Shown piece by piece: positions 25,827-34,420 of a stretch of DNA of 64,000 nucleotides. A program made the translations under genes and the position numbers. Below the pieces are notes generated by a model, which searched no databases, was not told the DNA's origin, and saw only the letters and a list, made by a program, of their open reading frames with translations. Source of the stretch: Thermococcus pacificus (GTDB lineage: Archaea; Methanobacteriota_B; Thermococci; Thermococcales; Thermococcaceae); the NCBI RefSeq assembly GCF_002214485.1, contig NZ_CP015102.1:248001-312000 (forward strand), in the 5' to 3' direction. Positions within the stretch are counted from its first letter, which is position 1. Every line of letters begins with the position of its first letter.

Positions 25827-26465
25827 ATGAAAGCCAAGCGCGAGGCTCTCACGAGTCTCTTCACGGCGATGAGAGAAGGAAAGGTAGACGAGGACATAAT
25901 AGAACTGCTCCTGCTCATCAACTCAATCAAGGGTGTATACACGACATCCTCCTGCTCTGGCAGGATTGGGATCATCGAGGAGCCGGCCCTTGGGGCCAAG
26001 CCGCTCTCCAGGTGGCTGATAAAGGTCCACCGGCCCATCGAATTTGAAGAAGCTCTGGACGCCCTCAGGAACGCGAGGGAGGGCCTCATATTCCTCAAGA
26101 GCCAGCCGCCGATTTTTCACATCGTAGCCGAGGACATGGAAAATGCCAAAAAGCTCCACGAGATTGGATTGGCCAGCGGCTTCAAGTATACGACCTTCAA
26201 AGTTATCTCTAACCGCTACCTCGTGGAAATAAACGCCACCGAGTACTTGACGACACCCCTCGGGAAGGACGGGAAGGTCTTAGTGGACGAGGCTTACCTC
26301 CGCTTTGCCATCGAGGTCGGCAACTCCATGCTGAAACGCTCGAAAGGCAGGCTTACCAGGCTTGAGGAAAACTTCAGAAAGCTGAGGGAAGAGCTTGGCG
26401 AGGACGAGCTGTTCTACGAACTTGTTAGGGATTTTGAAATAGAAAAGAACTGGAGAATTCCTTAG
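25827..26465 (+). CDS. taw3: tRNA-Phe wyosine-derivative methyltransferase Taw3
   Basis: 212-aa homologue of TYW3, which N4-methylates 7-aminocarboxypropyl-demethylwyosine at G37 of tRNA-Phe, a late step in wybutosine-type modification that keeps the reading frame. Family signature YTTSSCSGRIGI (~residues 38-49), KVHRPIEF and FLKSQPPIFH are visible. ATG 25827 follows GGAGGTTTCGAG. Its 3' end overlaps lplA by 4 nt convergently. Confidence 0.92.
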   Translation: MKAKREALTSLFTAMREGKVDEDIIELLLLINSIKGVYTTSSCSGRIGIIEEPALGAKPLSRWLIKVHRPIEFEEALDALRNAREGLIFLKSQPPIFHIVAEDMENAKKLHEIGLASGFKYTTFKVISNRYLVEINATEYLTTPLGKDGKVLVDEAYLRFAIEVGNSMLKRSKGRLTRLEENFRKLREELGEDELFYELVRDFEIEKNWRIP

Positions 26466-27214
26466 CGCATCTCGTTCCACTCCGGGTTCCCGTATTTTTC
26501 TTCTACAAGCTTCTCCGCCAGCTCAAGCTCGTAGTCAGTGAGCTCTCCTTCCTCCAACGGAAAAGCATTGAAGAAGCTTTGCTTGAGCAACTCGTAGGCC
26601 TCCCAGCGGTTGAGCTTTATCCCCTCGCGCTCCAGCGTTGTAACGCGCTCCCATATCGAGGAAACACCCTTGTCCGCCAGCTTGGCCTTGGAAACGCGCA
26701 GGACTTTTCCGAGGATATCGACTCTCGTGGAGTACATGAAGGTTCCGTGCTGTAAAATTACGCCCTTCCTCCTCGTCTGCGCCGAGCCGCTAATCTTCTT
26801 TCCGTTCGCTACGATGTCGTTCAGACCGGAAAAGCCCGCGTCGAGCCCCAGCTCATTCAGTGCATCAACCAGAGGGCCGGCCAGATAGCGATAGCTGCTC
26901 TCGACGTTCTTCAGGGCAGGGTGGAGATCCTCGCCCGCTATAACCGAGTAGGTTATCTCGCCGAACTCGTCGTGGAAGACCGAGCCGCCGCCTGTGATGC
27001 GCCTGACAACGGGGATTCCGAGCCTCTTAGCTTCGTCAAGGTTGACGTCGTGGACGACGCTCTGGAAGCGGCCTATCGTTACGGAGCTTGGACTGAAGGC
27101 GTAGAGCCTCACCGTGTCGGGAACCTTCCCCTCGATCCTGGCACGCATTATAGCCTCGTCGATGGCCATCTGAACCTCCGGCCTGGCTACAATGAGAGGG
27201 ATGAAGCGCATCAT
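26462..27214 (-). CDS. lplA: Lipoate-protein ligase-like protein (BPL/LPL catalytic domain)
   Basis: 250-aa cytosolic enzyme predicted to attach lipoate or octanoate to lipoyl-domain proteins. Motifs of the biotin/lipoate ligase fold: VTIGRFQ, RRITGGGSVFHD (lipoyl-AMP loop), NDIVANGKKISGSAQTRRKG with the catalytic lysine, and LQHGTFMY. Archaeal ligases are often split; this is the catalytic part without a C-terminal domain. ATG 27214 follows GGTGGTTCAA (ATG 27211 is an equal alternative); the upstream frame to 27307 overlaps a box C/D RNA and is not used. Confidence 0.85.
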   Translation of the reverse strand: MMRFIPLIVARPEVQMAIDEAIMRARIEGKVPDTVRLYAFSPSSVTIGRFQSVVHDVNLDEAKRLGIPVVRRITGGGSVFHDEFGEITYSVIAGEDLHPALKNVESSYRYLAGPLVDALNELGLDAGFSGLNDIVANGKKISGSAQTRRKGVILQHGTFMYSTRVDILGKVLRVSKAKLADKGVSSIWERVTTLEREGIKLNRWEAYELLKQSFFNAFPLEEGELTDYELELAEKLVEEKYGNPEWNEMR

Positions 27215-27254
27215 TTGAACCACCAGGATTAAAAAGTTCTGCGAGTTTTTAAGC

Positions 27255-27316
27255 CCAGCGATGATGACGCCCAAGCCCTCCTGAGGGGTGATGAGAGCGG
27301 TCACCACTGAGCGGAC
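27255..27316 (+). ncRNA. Box C/D guide sRNA upstream of lplA
   Basis: Textbook archaeal dual guide: C box ATGATGA (27261-27267), 13-nt guide, D' CTGA (27281-27284), 4-nt spacer GGGG, C' TGATGA (27289-27294), 12-nt guide GAGCGGTCACCA, D box CTGA (27307-27310), then GCGG. Flanks GC and GC can form a short terminal stem. A TATA-like TTTTTAAG sits just upstream. It lies antisense to the region before lplA. Guide targets were not searched; it would direct 2'-O-methylation of rRNA or tRNA. Confidence 0.85.
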
Positions 27317-27710
27317 TTTGCTGGATAAGTTCTGGGGGCGTTAGCCCCCCAGCAACCTTTGCTCCGCAAAAGTGGATAGAGGTATCCTTTCCAGATGAGG
27401 TTGAATTTAGACAGGTTTTCCTCAAAAACTCTCCCTTGAGTGGAGAACACTTACGAAATGCTTTTTATGGCAGGTTTTAATTCTCTTTTGACGCCCAGAG
27501 GGCGTCTTTTTAATATTAAACCCTAACCCCCAAGAGCCAGTAGGGTATGTTCTAACTTGATAATCTTTGCTGGAAGGGTAGTGAAAACACTCTAGTGAAT
27601 TGATAATCTGAAACAGTCAAAGACTTTCCGCCAGCGCTTTGCGAAGCAAAGGGCTGATGGTCAGGGGCCGATTAGCTCCTCATCGGGGACCTCGGCCACC
27701 TACCCTCACA
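27317..27710. repeat. Gene-free repeat tract related to 3607-4431
   Basis: AT-rich, ~0.4 kb, no supported gene. It contains hairpins CTGGGGGCGTTAGCCCCCCAG (27324-27345) and GACGCCCAGAGGGCGTC (27490-27506) and, near 27628-27656, an inverted copy of the AGCGCTGGCGGAA segment preceded by CAGCCCTTT that also occurs at 3611-3640. The minus strand near 27655-27722 holds a weak box C/D-like pattern. It looks like decayed repeat DNA. Confidence 0.55.
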
Positions 27711-28187
27711 TCATCCCAGCCCGAGCCACTCCCTTATCTCCAGCGGGATGAGCCCTATCTTCGGGAAGACGAGCAAAGCCTTGTCCTCGACGGCGTAGGC
27801 CGGAACGCATGGAACCATGCCGTATGGGGTGGGATAATCAGGGTCGGGGGCCCAGTTGTTGTCGCCCCAGGTGAGGAAGCACTTCTCGGTCTTGTTCCCG
27901 AGCTTGACCAGGCTTATTTCCCTTACCCTATGGATGATGGGATATTCGTAGCCGGGGCGCTTGTAGACGATGACGTCGTTAACGTGGACGTCGTCTATGT
28001 TGTCCTCGTTTATCCCCTTCAGCAGCACCACATCGCCGCGGTAGAAAACGGGCTCCATCGAGCCGCTTACGACTATGACGAGGGGAGAATCGGTGTGGAG
28101 GGCCACCTTGAGGCCGAACTGGAAAATGAACACCACTATGACCGCTATGAGAGCCCACGTCAGGTCTTTCTTCCACCCTTCATCCAT
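27711..28187 (-). CDS. Signal peptidase I (S26B, archaeal/ER type)
   Basis: 158-aa membrane peptidase that removes Sec signal peptides outside the cytoplasmic membrane. One N-terminal membrane segment (residues 10-30), then box B SGSMEP with nucleophile S43, box D/E YPIIHRV with H86 and acidic residues WGDNN. His replaces the bacterial catalytic lysine, as in Sec11. It overlaps the upstream DUF531-like gene by 28 bp in another frame, so the two are co-transcribed. Confidence 0.92.
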   Translation of the reverse strand: MDEGWKKDLTWALIAVIVVFIFQFGLKVALHTDSPLVIVVSGSMEPVFYRGDVVLLKGINEDNIDDVHVNDVIVYKRPGYEYPIIHRVREISLVKLGNKTEKCFLTWGDNNWAPDPDYPTPYGMVPCVPAYAVEDKALLVFPKIGLIPLEIREWLGLG

Positions 28188-28711
28188 TTCAGTGCCTCCA
28201 TGAGGGTGCTTATTCTCGCCGGGATCGCACCGATGGCGGTGCAGGTCTCAAGGCTCACCCTTTTTCCGGTTATGTCCATATGATGGCAGGCGGTCTTAAA
28301 GATTTCCTTCGGGAGGCCGTGCCGCCCGAGGCCTATCAGGAGGAGAAAGCTCTCTCCCCCAAGGGCCCTCTCCGCGAGCTCCACCGGAGTGATCTCCTTC
28401 TCCCCGCTCGGCTTTCTGGTGGTCGCCACAATGGTACCAAATTGGGGAGGAAAGCCCTTCCTTGGGAACTCCAGCAGGTGGAAGCGGTTATTCTGAGCCA
28501 GCTCCACCAGGTACTTCCCGCCCTCGCCTATGGTAGTGTGGGAGCTTATCTCCTCCGCTACTTCCATGGGCTTTCCCTCAAGGGGAAAACCCACGAGGGC
28601 CAGATGGAAGCCGTAGGCGTAGGCTATTGGGGCCGCCCTCGCTATCGCCCTCAGGTGGGCCTCGTGGAGCCGTTTGGGGTCATATGTGTTGTACAAACCT
28701 ATCGCCAGCAT
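28160..28711 (-). CDS. DUF531 family protein
   Basis: 183-aa archaeal conserved protein, probably DUF531, with a SPOUT-like look: GLYNTYDPKRLHEAHLRAI near the N-terminus, FGTIVATTRKP and a C-terminal LLLIGLGRHGLPKEIF with CTAIGAIPARI. The glycine-rich C-terminal knot-like region resembles trefoil methyltransferases, which suggests an RNA modification role, but this is inference. It overlaps the signal peptidase gene by 28 bp. Confidence 0.75.
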   Translation of the reverse strand: MLAIGLYNTYDPKRLHEAHLRAIARAAPIAYAYGFHLALVGFPLEGKPMEVAEEISSHTTIGEGGKYLVELAQNNRFHLLEFPRKGFPPQFGTIVATTRKPSGEKEITPVELAERALGGESFLLLIGLGRHGLPKEIFKTACHHMDITGKRVSLETCTAIGAIPARISTLMEALKWMKGGRKT

Positions 28712-28774
28712 GGTTCTTCGCTGGAAGTGACCAACAAAGGTTTATAAGGATTTAGAACAGACCTAATAGTTAGT

Positions 28775-29854
28775 ATGGCGACGCGAGAAGAGATCGAGAT
28801 GCTCATCCAGAGGGGTTATTACGATGAGGCTCTCGCCGGAATAGAGGACCTCGAAGACCCCATAGAGAAAGTGGAGCTTCTCAACGACCTCGCCGTGGCG
28901 ATCCACCGGAAGGGCGGGCCGGAGGAGTGGATACCCGACATAATGGAGGACGCCATATACATCGCCAAGAAGCTGAAAGACCCCGCCCATAAAGCAACCG
29001 TCTACGCCATAATAGCGGCCACCCTGGGAATTCTCGGCTATGAGGACGATGCAATGGACTTCTTCGGCAGGGCCTTAGACGAGACCGACGACATAGGCTC
29101 GCCCATAGAAAAGGGAATAGTCCTTTCCACAATAGCGTACCATCTCACCCTCTGTGGCCACCCTGAGAGCGCTCTAGATGTGTTCAACGTGGCCTTCGAT
29201 ACCATAATAGGGGCGGAGGTAAACTACACCCACAAGGTTGAGGGCATAGTCCGTATAGGGGAACTCATGGAGATGGCTGGAGACGCGCTCCCGGCTGAAA
29301 AGGCACTCGACTTCTACAGAGTAGCCTTTGATATATTCGACAAGCTCCACGTCAACCAACGCGCTGCCGTCGTGGAGAAGAAGATAGAGCTGGCAAAGAC
29401 GGTCTACGACGTCGGACTGCCCGAGATAAGGCAATCCCTCCTCGAGGGGAGGTACCACTACGCCATAGCACTCATAGAGAAGAAGTACAGCGGAACAGCC
29501 CGGCTGATAGGGGAGTTAGAAGTGGCGCTGTGGATGAGGCGCATCAACAACATCGAGTACCTCGACGTGGTGGACAAGGCCTTCGAGAGGTGCCAGAATC
29601 CAGTATTCACAGAGGCCAACGTCCAGAAGATAGCGAGACTCCTCACAGAGCTCGGAAGCCTTGGAAGGGCTCTCAAGTTCGCGAGGGAGATAAAGGACCC
29701 GCGCAAGAGGAGCGAGGCCCTCAAGGCGATAGCTTTGGAGCTGGCCAAGAGTCAGGAGTTCAACGAGGCGAGGGAAGTTATCAAGGACATCCCCGACCCA
29801 CAGGTAAAGGCCGAGGCCCTCACAGAGGTTGCCACGATGGAAGAAAAGCTGTGA
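28775..29854 (+). CDS. TPR-like helical repeat protein
   Basis: 359-aa protein made of about nine helix-turn-helix repeats (each ~35-40 aa, e.g. GYYDEALAGIEDLEDPIEKV, AIIAATLGILGYEDDAMDFF, KFAREIKDPRKRSEALKAIA), typical of a TPR-type protein-interaction scaffold. No signal peptide or enzyme motif. The TATA box GGTTTATAAG (28739-28748) is ~29 bp before the ATG and no ribosome site is visible, so the mRNA is probably nearly leaderless. The dipeptidase gene follows 10 bp downstream. Partners unknown. Confidence 0.75.
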   Translation: MATREEIEMLIQRGYYDEALAGIEDLEDPIEKVELLNDLAVAIHRKGGPEEWIPDIMEDAIYIAKKLKDPAHKATVYAIIAATLGILGYEDDAMDFFGRALDETDDIGSPIEKGIVLSTIAYHLTLCGHPESALDVFNVAFDTIIGAEVNYTHKVEGIVRIGELMEMAGDALPAEKALDFYRVAFDIFDKLHVNQRAAVVEKKIELAKTVYDVGLPEIRQSLLEGRYHYAIALIEKKYSGTARLIGELEVALWMRRINNIEYLDVVDKAFERCQNPVFTEANVQKIARLLTELGSLGRALKFAREIKDPRKRSEALKAIALELAKSQEFNEAREVIKDIPDPQVKAEALTEVATMEEKL

Positions 29855-29864
29855 GGGAGTTTTT

Positions 29865-30800
29865 ATGATATTCGACGCACACTCCGATTTGCCGACCTTC
29901 GTTTACGACGAGAGGAAAAGGGGAAAGACCACCGTCCTCGAGCGAAACTTCGAGCGCTTCTTCAGCGGCTGGGTCTCGTCGAGGGTCATGGCGATATGGA
30001 CGAGGCCCGAGCGGAGGGGCGACGCGACGATCTACGGCCTGGAGGTTCTCAATACCCTCCTTAAGGATGTGGAGGAAAGCGAGCGCTTCGAGCTGGTGAA
30101 GAGCGTCGGTGAGATGAGGGAGGCCATAGAAGAGGGACGGGTAGCGCTGTGGCTCTCCCTTGAGGGAGGTGAACCGATAGAAGAGAGCCTCGACCTGCTG
30201 GAGGTTTTCTACAGGCTTGGATTGAGGGTTCTCACGCTCACGTGGAGCCTCAGAAACGCCATTGCTGACGGCATCTTCGAGAGAACCAACGGCGGACTAA
30301 CCAACTTCGGCGTTGAGGTCGTCGGGAAGGCCGAGGAGCTGGGGATAGTCATCGACCTGAGCCACATAAACGAGGCCGGCTTCTGGGACACCCTCGACGT
30401 GACTGCGTTTCCGGTCATAGCGTCGCACTCCAACGCCAAGAAGCTCTGCGACAACCCGAGGAACCTAACCGACGATCAGATACTGGCAATAGCAGAGCGC
30501 AGTGGGGTTATCGGCGCGGTCGCGATACCGAGCTTCGTCGACAGGGAGATGCCGACGCTTGAGAAATACGTCGAGCACATCGCGTACATGGTGGACTTAG
30601 CGGGGTATAAACACGTCGGCCTTGGCTTCGACTTCGTCTACTACCTCCCTGGCTGGAGCGGAAGGAGCGTCGAGGGCTTCGAGGACGAGTCGAGGATTCC
30701 AGCGCTACTCGAGAGGCTGAGGGAGAACTTCAGCGAGAAAGAGGTCGAGGCGATAACCTTCAGGAACTTCGAGAGGATTTTCGAGAGGGTGGTGGGTTAG
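29865..30800 (+). CDS. Membrane dipeptidase (M19 family)
   Basis: 311-aa zinc dipeptidase of the renal dipeptidase family. Metal and catalytic motifs: FDAHSDLPTF (H, D), the bridging glutamate in LSLEGGEPIE, IDLSHINEAGF and the second HS pair in PVIASHSNAKKL, then GFDFVYYLPGW. It hydrolyses dipeptides, including D-amino-acid-containing ones in some relatives. The ATG at 29865 follows GTGAGGGA. It sits downstream of the TPR-like gene, probably in one transcript. Confidence 0.9.
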   Translation: MIFDAHSDLPTFVYDERKRGKTTVLERNFERFFSGWVSSRVMAIWTRPERRGDATIYGLEVLNTLLKDVEESERFELVKSVGEMREAIEEGRVALWLSLEGGEPIEESLDLLEVFYRLGLRVLTLTWSLRNAIADGIFERTNGGLTNFGVEVVGKAEELGIVIDLSHINEAGFWDTLDVTAFPVIASHSNAKKLCDNPRNLTDDQILAIAERSGVIGAVAIPSFVDREMPTLEKYVEHIAYMVDLAGYKHVGLGFDFVYYLPGWSGRSVEGFEDESRIPALLERLRENFSEKEVEAITFRNFERIFERVVG

Positions 30801-30838
30801 GTTTTTATTGCCTCCGTCCAACGGGGTTCGGTGAGGGC

Positions 30839-31696
30839 ATGGACGAACTCTACTTTCTCACTTCCAAGGATGCGAGAAGGCTCCTTTTTTCCGGGGATAA
30901 GGTGAGGCTCAACCTCGACCTCCGAAAGACGAACAGGACGTCTGAGATAACCAGAGATGGGGATGAGTTCGTCTTTCCAGATGGAACGAGGGTCGAGAAG
31001 AGTGTAATCGAGAGAATTGCAAAGGACAATGATACGGTCTACTTCGTCAAAAACGGTGGAGTTTACAAGGCGGCGATAGCTGGCGAGAGTGGATTTTACA
31101 AGCTCGTCCCAACGATTCCTCCGACCATAGAGATAAACGGCATCCGCATGCACCGCACGAAGGAGGTAAACCCCCTTCAGGACACGAGGAACAAGGTAAA
31201 CGCGGTGAAGCCAAGGGAGGGTGAGACAGTCTTGGATACATGCATGGGACTCGGCTACACCGCCATAGAAGCCTCCAAACGGGGTGCCTACGTGATAACC
31301 GTTGAGAAGGACCCGAACGTCCTAGAGCTGGCGAGAATAAACCCCTGGAGCAGGGAGCTTTTCACCGGCGGGAAAGTTCAGGTTATACAAGGCGATTCCT
31401 TCGAGGTCGTCAAAAGGTTCAAGCCTGAGAGCTTTGACGTCGTAATCCACGACCCGCCGCGCTTCTCGTTAGCAGGCCAACTTTACAGTGAGGAGTTCTA
31501 CCGCGAGCTTTTCAGGGTTTTAAAGCCCGGGGGGAGGCTCTTCCACTACGTCGGCAACCCTGGAAAGAAGTACAGGAAGAAAGACCTCCAGAAAGGCGTT
31601 ATGGAAAGGTTAAGGAAGGCCGGCTTCGTTGGTGTTAAGCGCGTTGAGGAAGCCCTTGGAGTTGTCGCCAGAAAACCGGAAAGGGAAGGGGGTTAA
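30839..31696 (+). CDS. SAM-dependent methyltransferase (COG2521-like)
   Basis: 285-aa protein: an N-terminal ~100-residue beta domain (LNLDLRKTNRTSEI) followed by a Rossmann methyltransferase with the SAM motif VLDTCMGLGYTAIEA, acidic loop TVEKDPNV, motif IV IHDPPRFSL and VLKPGGRLFHYVG. The DPPRF motif is consistent with a nucleic-acid N-methyltransferase-like fold, but the substrate is unknown. It begins 38 bp after the dipeptidase gene with GGTGAGGGC at the start. Confidence 0.8.
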   Translation: MDELYFLTSKDARRLLFSGDKVRLNLDLRKTNRTSEITRDGDEFVFPDGTRVEKSVIERIAKDNDTVYFVKNGGVYKAAIAGESGFYKLVPTIPPTIEINGIRMHRTKEVNPLQDTRNKVNAVKPREGETVLDTCMGLGYTAIEASKRGAYVITVEKDPNVLELARINPWSRELFTGGKVQVIQGDSFEVVKRFKPESFDVVIHDPPRFSLAGQLYSEEFYRELFRVLKPGGRLFHYVGNPGKKYRKKDLQKGVMERLRKAGFVGVKRVEEALGVVARKPEREGG

Positions 31697-31876
31697 ATCC
31701 CCCGACTTCCTCCAGCTCTTCGAAAGCCTCCAGATTCGTGTAGTAGTCCATGAGCTGACCGATTTCCCTTCTGAGCTTGAAGCTCCTGGCTATTGCTATT
31801 CCAAAGCCGAGTATCGACGGCCATATCAGGTAGAGGAGCAGCTTCGCGTCGCCGACCGGAATCGGCCCCGAGAGGA
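31697..31876 (-). pseudogene. Fragment of a small membrane protein gene
   Basis: On the minus strand a protein-like stretch reads LLYLIWPSILGFGIAIARSF (one hydrophobic helix) followed by KLRREIGQLMDYYTNLEAFE. A stop codon lies directly upstream and there is no start codon, so the 5' part is missing. Its codon pattern is more gene-like than that of the other frames here. Probably a remnant. Confidence 0.35.
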
Positions 31877-31904
31877 GTCAATCCTCGTAGGCTTAGGGCA
31901 TGTC

Positions 31905-32123
31905 TTGATGAATGGGGGGCTCTTTACAGTGGACTTTTGAGACCGGAGAAATCCGAAATCTGGAGGGGCAAAAGGTGCTTCGTTGGAGTGGTTCGAGGGG
32001 AAGGAGAAGTCGACGATGTGGAGGGGGAATTCAAAATCGTCTGCAGGAACGGCTGGTGCGTCTTCTACTTCAGGGGGAGTAATAGAGGAAAGGCTCAGGG
32101 AGCTGGACCTGGGCTTCCCTTGA
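31905..32123 (+). pseudogene. Possible frameshifted small gene
   Basis: Plus-strand reading gives RCFVGVVRGEGEVDDVEGEF and KIVCRNGWCVFYFRG in one frame, and a +/-1 shift near 32078 continues VIEERLRELDLGFP to a stop at 32121-32123. This looks like a small beta-rich protein that has lost its start and frame. It overlaps the 3' end of the S9 peptidase. Low certainty. Confidence 0.28.
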
Positions 32124-33975
32124 GTATCTTCTCGACGTCGAAGCCTTCCTCGTACTTCTTCAGCTTCCGCTCGAAGAACTCAAAGAAAAGCTTGTAGCGC
32201 TTTGAGCGGTGCTTCGGCTTGCCGCGGATGCTGTGACCATGAGCACCGCGCCTGAATATCGCGATGTAGGCTTCTTTACCGAGGTCTTTCAAAACGTGGT
32301 AGAACATCAGGCTCTGGTCGAGCGGGCAGCGGTAGTCCTCCAGCGAGTGGATGAGCAGGATCGGAGCCTTCACGTTCCCCGCGTAGAAGAGCGGGCTTAG
32401 CTTTCTGTAGTTCTCGTTCTCCAGCGGGTTCGGGCCTATCACTTCCACATCGTACCAGAGGCCTATGTCCGAGAACGCATGACTGGTGAGCCAGTAGCTT
32501 ATTCCGTTCTCGCTTATTCCTGCCTTGAAGAGGTCGCTCTGCGTTAAGGCCCAGTTGGTCATGAAGCCGCCGTAGCTTATGCCGGTTATTCCAACCCTCT
32601 CGCGGTCGGCCTGCGGCTCGAGCTTGAAGAACTCCTCAATGCCGTTCATGATGTCCTGGAAGTCTTCTAAACCTGTTCTCTCAAGAACCCTGAGGGCAAA
32701 ATCCTCGTCATAGCCGTTGCTGCCGCGCGGGTTCACGAAGACGACGTAGTAGCCTTTGCTCGCCATCAACTGCATCTCGTACTTGAAGTAGTGACCGTAC
32801 ATTCCCTTAGGCCCGCCGTGGACGAAGACTATCACCGGCGCCTTCTCGTCCTCATTCAGCTCGGGCTTTAGATACCAGCCGTCTATCTCAAGATCAAGAC
32901 TCTTGAAGCGGAAGTGCCTTGGCTCGAAGGTCTTGAGCCTTTTGAATATCGGCCCGTTGTAGTCGGTGAGCTGCTTAAGCTCGCCGTCGTAGATGTAAAG
33001 CTCTCTCAGCCTCGTCGCGGTCTCGATTAGGGCAACGACCTTTCCCTCGTGAACATCGAAGCCCATCACCCAGTGGTCCCCAACTGTTATAGGTTTAACC
33101 TCGCCGTCCCAGACGTGGAGGTTAACCCTTCCGGCGTTTGCAAGTGTGAAGTAGACCCTCCCGTTGTCGAGTTTGGCCTGTCCGGTGTTGAGCGGGCCTT
33201 CATATACAGGCTTAGGCTCCCCGTCCCAGAGGTAGAGCCAGTCGTGCTCGCTCATGAATCTCTTCTCCCTCTTTCCGCGCAGGAGCAGACTCTTTCCATC
33301 GGAATCAACGGCCTCGAAGGAAACGCGCTCGAAGAGCTTCTCCTCTTCGCCGTCCTTCCACAGGTAGATGTCCCAGAACTTAAAGAGGGCCGGCTTTGAA
33401 CCCTCGCGGTGTGGAACGTTGACTACTATGGAATCGCCGTGCCAGAGGCCGGAACTGAAGCGGGGTTTTTCAAAGCTCTCTATAATCTCCTCGCTCTCCG
33501 TGTCCAGAATCCAGAAGGTAGTTTTCTCACCGTCAAAGAAGCCCATGCTGTCGAACCATACTGGAACGTCATCATCAAAGACGAAGTCCTCATCATCGCG
33601 CCTCTTGAAGCCTACAACGAGCAAACGGCGCGAGTCGTCGTTCCACTGGACGGAGCGGACGTTTTTGGCTGTGAGGACTTTCTTGGCGCTGAGGGTCTGA
33701 AGGTCTGCAACCCATATCTCACTCGCCTTTTTCTCCTCGTTGGGCCTCATGAAGGCGAGTTTTTTGCCGTCCGGAGAAATTCTGGGCATCGAGGCGTTCT
33801 CGACGAAGCGCTTAGCCCCGGTTTCGAGGTTCTCAACAACGACCGTGCTCTCGTACTTGTCTTCGTCAAGGTTGGCCTTGGTGAGGGTGTAGGCGACAAA
33901 GCCGCTCCTTATCCTCGGGTCGCCGAGGTAGGCGAACTTAGAAAAGGTCTTCTCATTCCATTCGATGTTGCTCAT
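32095..33975 (-). CDS. S9-family acylaminoacyl peptidase / prolyl oligopeptidase
   Basis: 626-aa serine peptidase, cytosolic, releasing acylated or short N-terminal residues from peptides. An N-terminal seven-bladed beta-propeller (~1-360) is followed by an alpha/beta hydrolase domain with HGGPKGMYG (oxyanion), nucleophile GISYGGFM, catalytic Asp in HSLEDYRCP and His in RRGAHGHS. Length and order match archaeal APEH. ATG 33975 follows a TATA-like TATATAAG near 34008-34015. The upstream neighbour is divergent. Confidence 0.93.
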   Translation of the reverse strand: MSNIEWNEKTFSKFAYLGDPRIRSGFVAYTLTKANLDEDKYESTVVVENLETGAKRFVENASMPRISPDGKKLAFMRPNEEKKASEIWVADLQTLSAKKVLTAKNVRSVQWNDDSRRLLVVGFKRRDDEDFVFDDDVPVWFDSMGFFDGEKTTFWILDTESEEIIESFEKPRFSSGLWHGDSIVVNVPHREGSKPALFKFWDIYLWKDGEEEKLFERVSFEAVDSDGKSLLLRGKREKRFMSEHDWLYLWDGEPKPVYEGPLNTGQAKLDNGRVYFTLANAGRVNLHVWDGEVKPITVGDHWVMGFDVHEGKVVALIETATRLRELYIYDGELKQLTDYNGPIFKRLKTFEPRHFRFKSLDLEIDGWYLKPELNEDEKAPVIVFVHGGPKGMYGHYFKYEMQLMASKGYYVVFVNPRGSNGYDEDFALRVLERTGLEDFQDIMNGIEEFFKLEPQADRERVGITGISYGGFMTNWALTQSDLFKAGISENGISYWLTSHAFSDIGLWYDVEVIGPNPLENENYRKLSPLFYAGNVKAPILLIHSLEDYRCPLDQSLMFYHVLKDLGKEAYIAIFRRGAHGHSIRGKPKHRSKRYKLFFEFFERKLKKYEEGFDVEKILKGSPGPAP

Positions 33976-34093
33976 AACGCTATCACCGATCTATAATGGG
34001 TCGTGAGGTATATAAGCTTAACCTTGAAGGACTGCAATGTGCACCGGGAAGCTTTAAAAAGTCCGGGGAGATACTGGACGGTCGGGTGCGGGC

Positions 34094-34420
34094 ATGAAGG
34101 AAGAGCACGCCGTTGGAATCATACTCACAGCGGGCATTGCAATATCGCTGGTCTTCAGGACGTACCTTGGGGTGGCCGTGGCGGCCCTGGGGATACCGTT
34201 CTACCTGGCGTACGCTGCCAGGGAGCAGAACATCCTCGCCAAGTCGAGGCTCTACGATAGGGATCTCTTCCTCATGATACTCATCGCTGTGGCCGTTATA
34301 CTGCTCTTTGACTACTTCTGGGACCCGCGGATGGGCCTCATAGCGATGGCGGTGGTCATACCGCTCATGGCCCTCTATGCGGACAGGCTAAATGCAAGAA
34401 AGAAGGGCCAAAAGGCCTGA
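34094..34420 (+). CDS. Small membrane protein of unknown function
   Basis: 108-aa protein with about four hydrophobic segments (GIILTAGIAISLVF, LGVAVAALGIPFYLAYAA, FLMILIAVAVILLFDYF, MGLIAMAVVIPLMALYA) and a basic tail. No family recognised. GGTGCGGGC precedes the ATG. A TATA-like CTTTAAAAAG lies ~40 bp upstream. The last 33 bp overlap the 3' end of the convergent kinase gene. Confidence 0.72.
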   Translation: MKEEHAVGIILTAGIAISLVFRTYLGVAVAALGIPFYLAYAAREQNILAKSRLYDRDLFLMILIAVAVILLFDYFWDPRMGLIAMAVVIPLMALYADRLNARKKGQKA

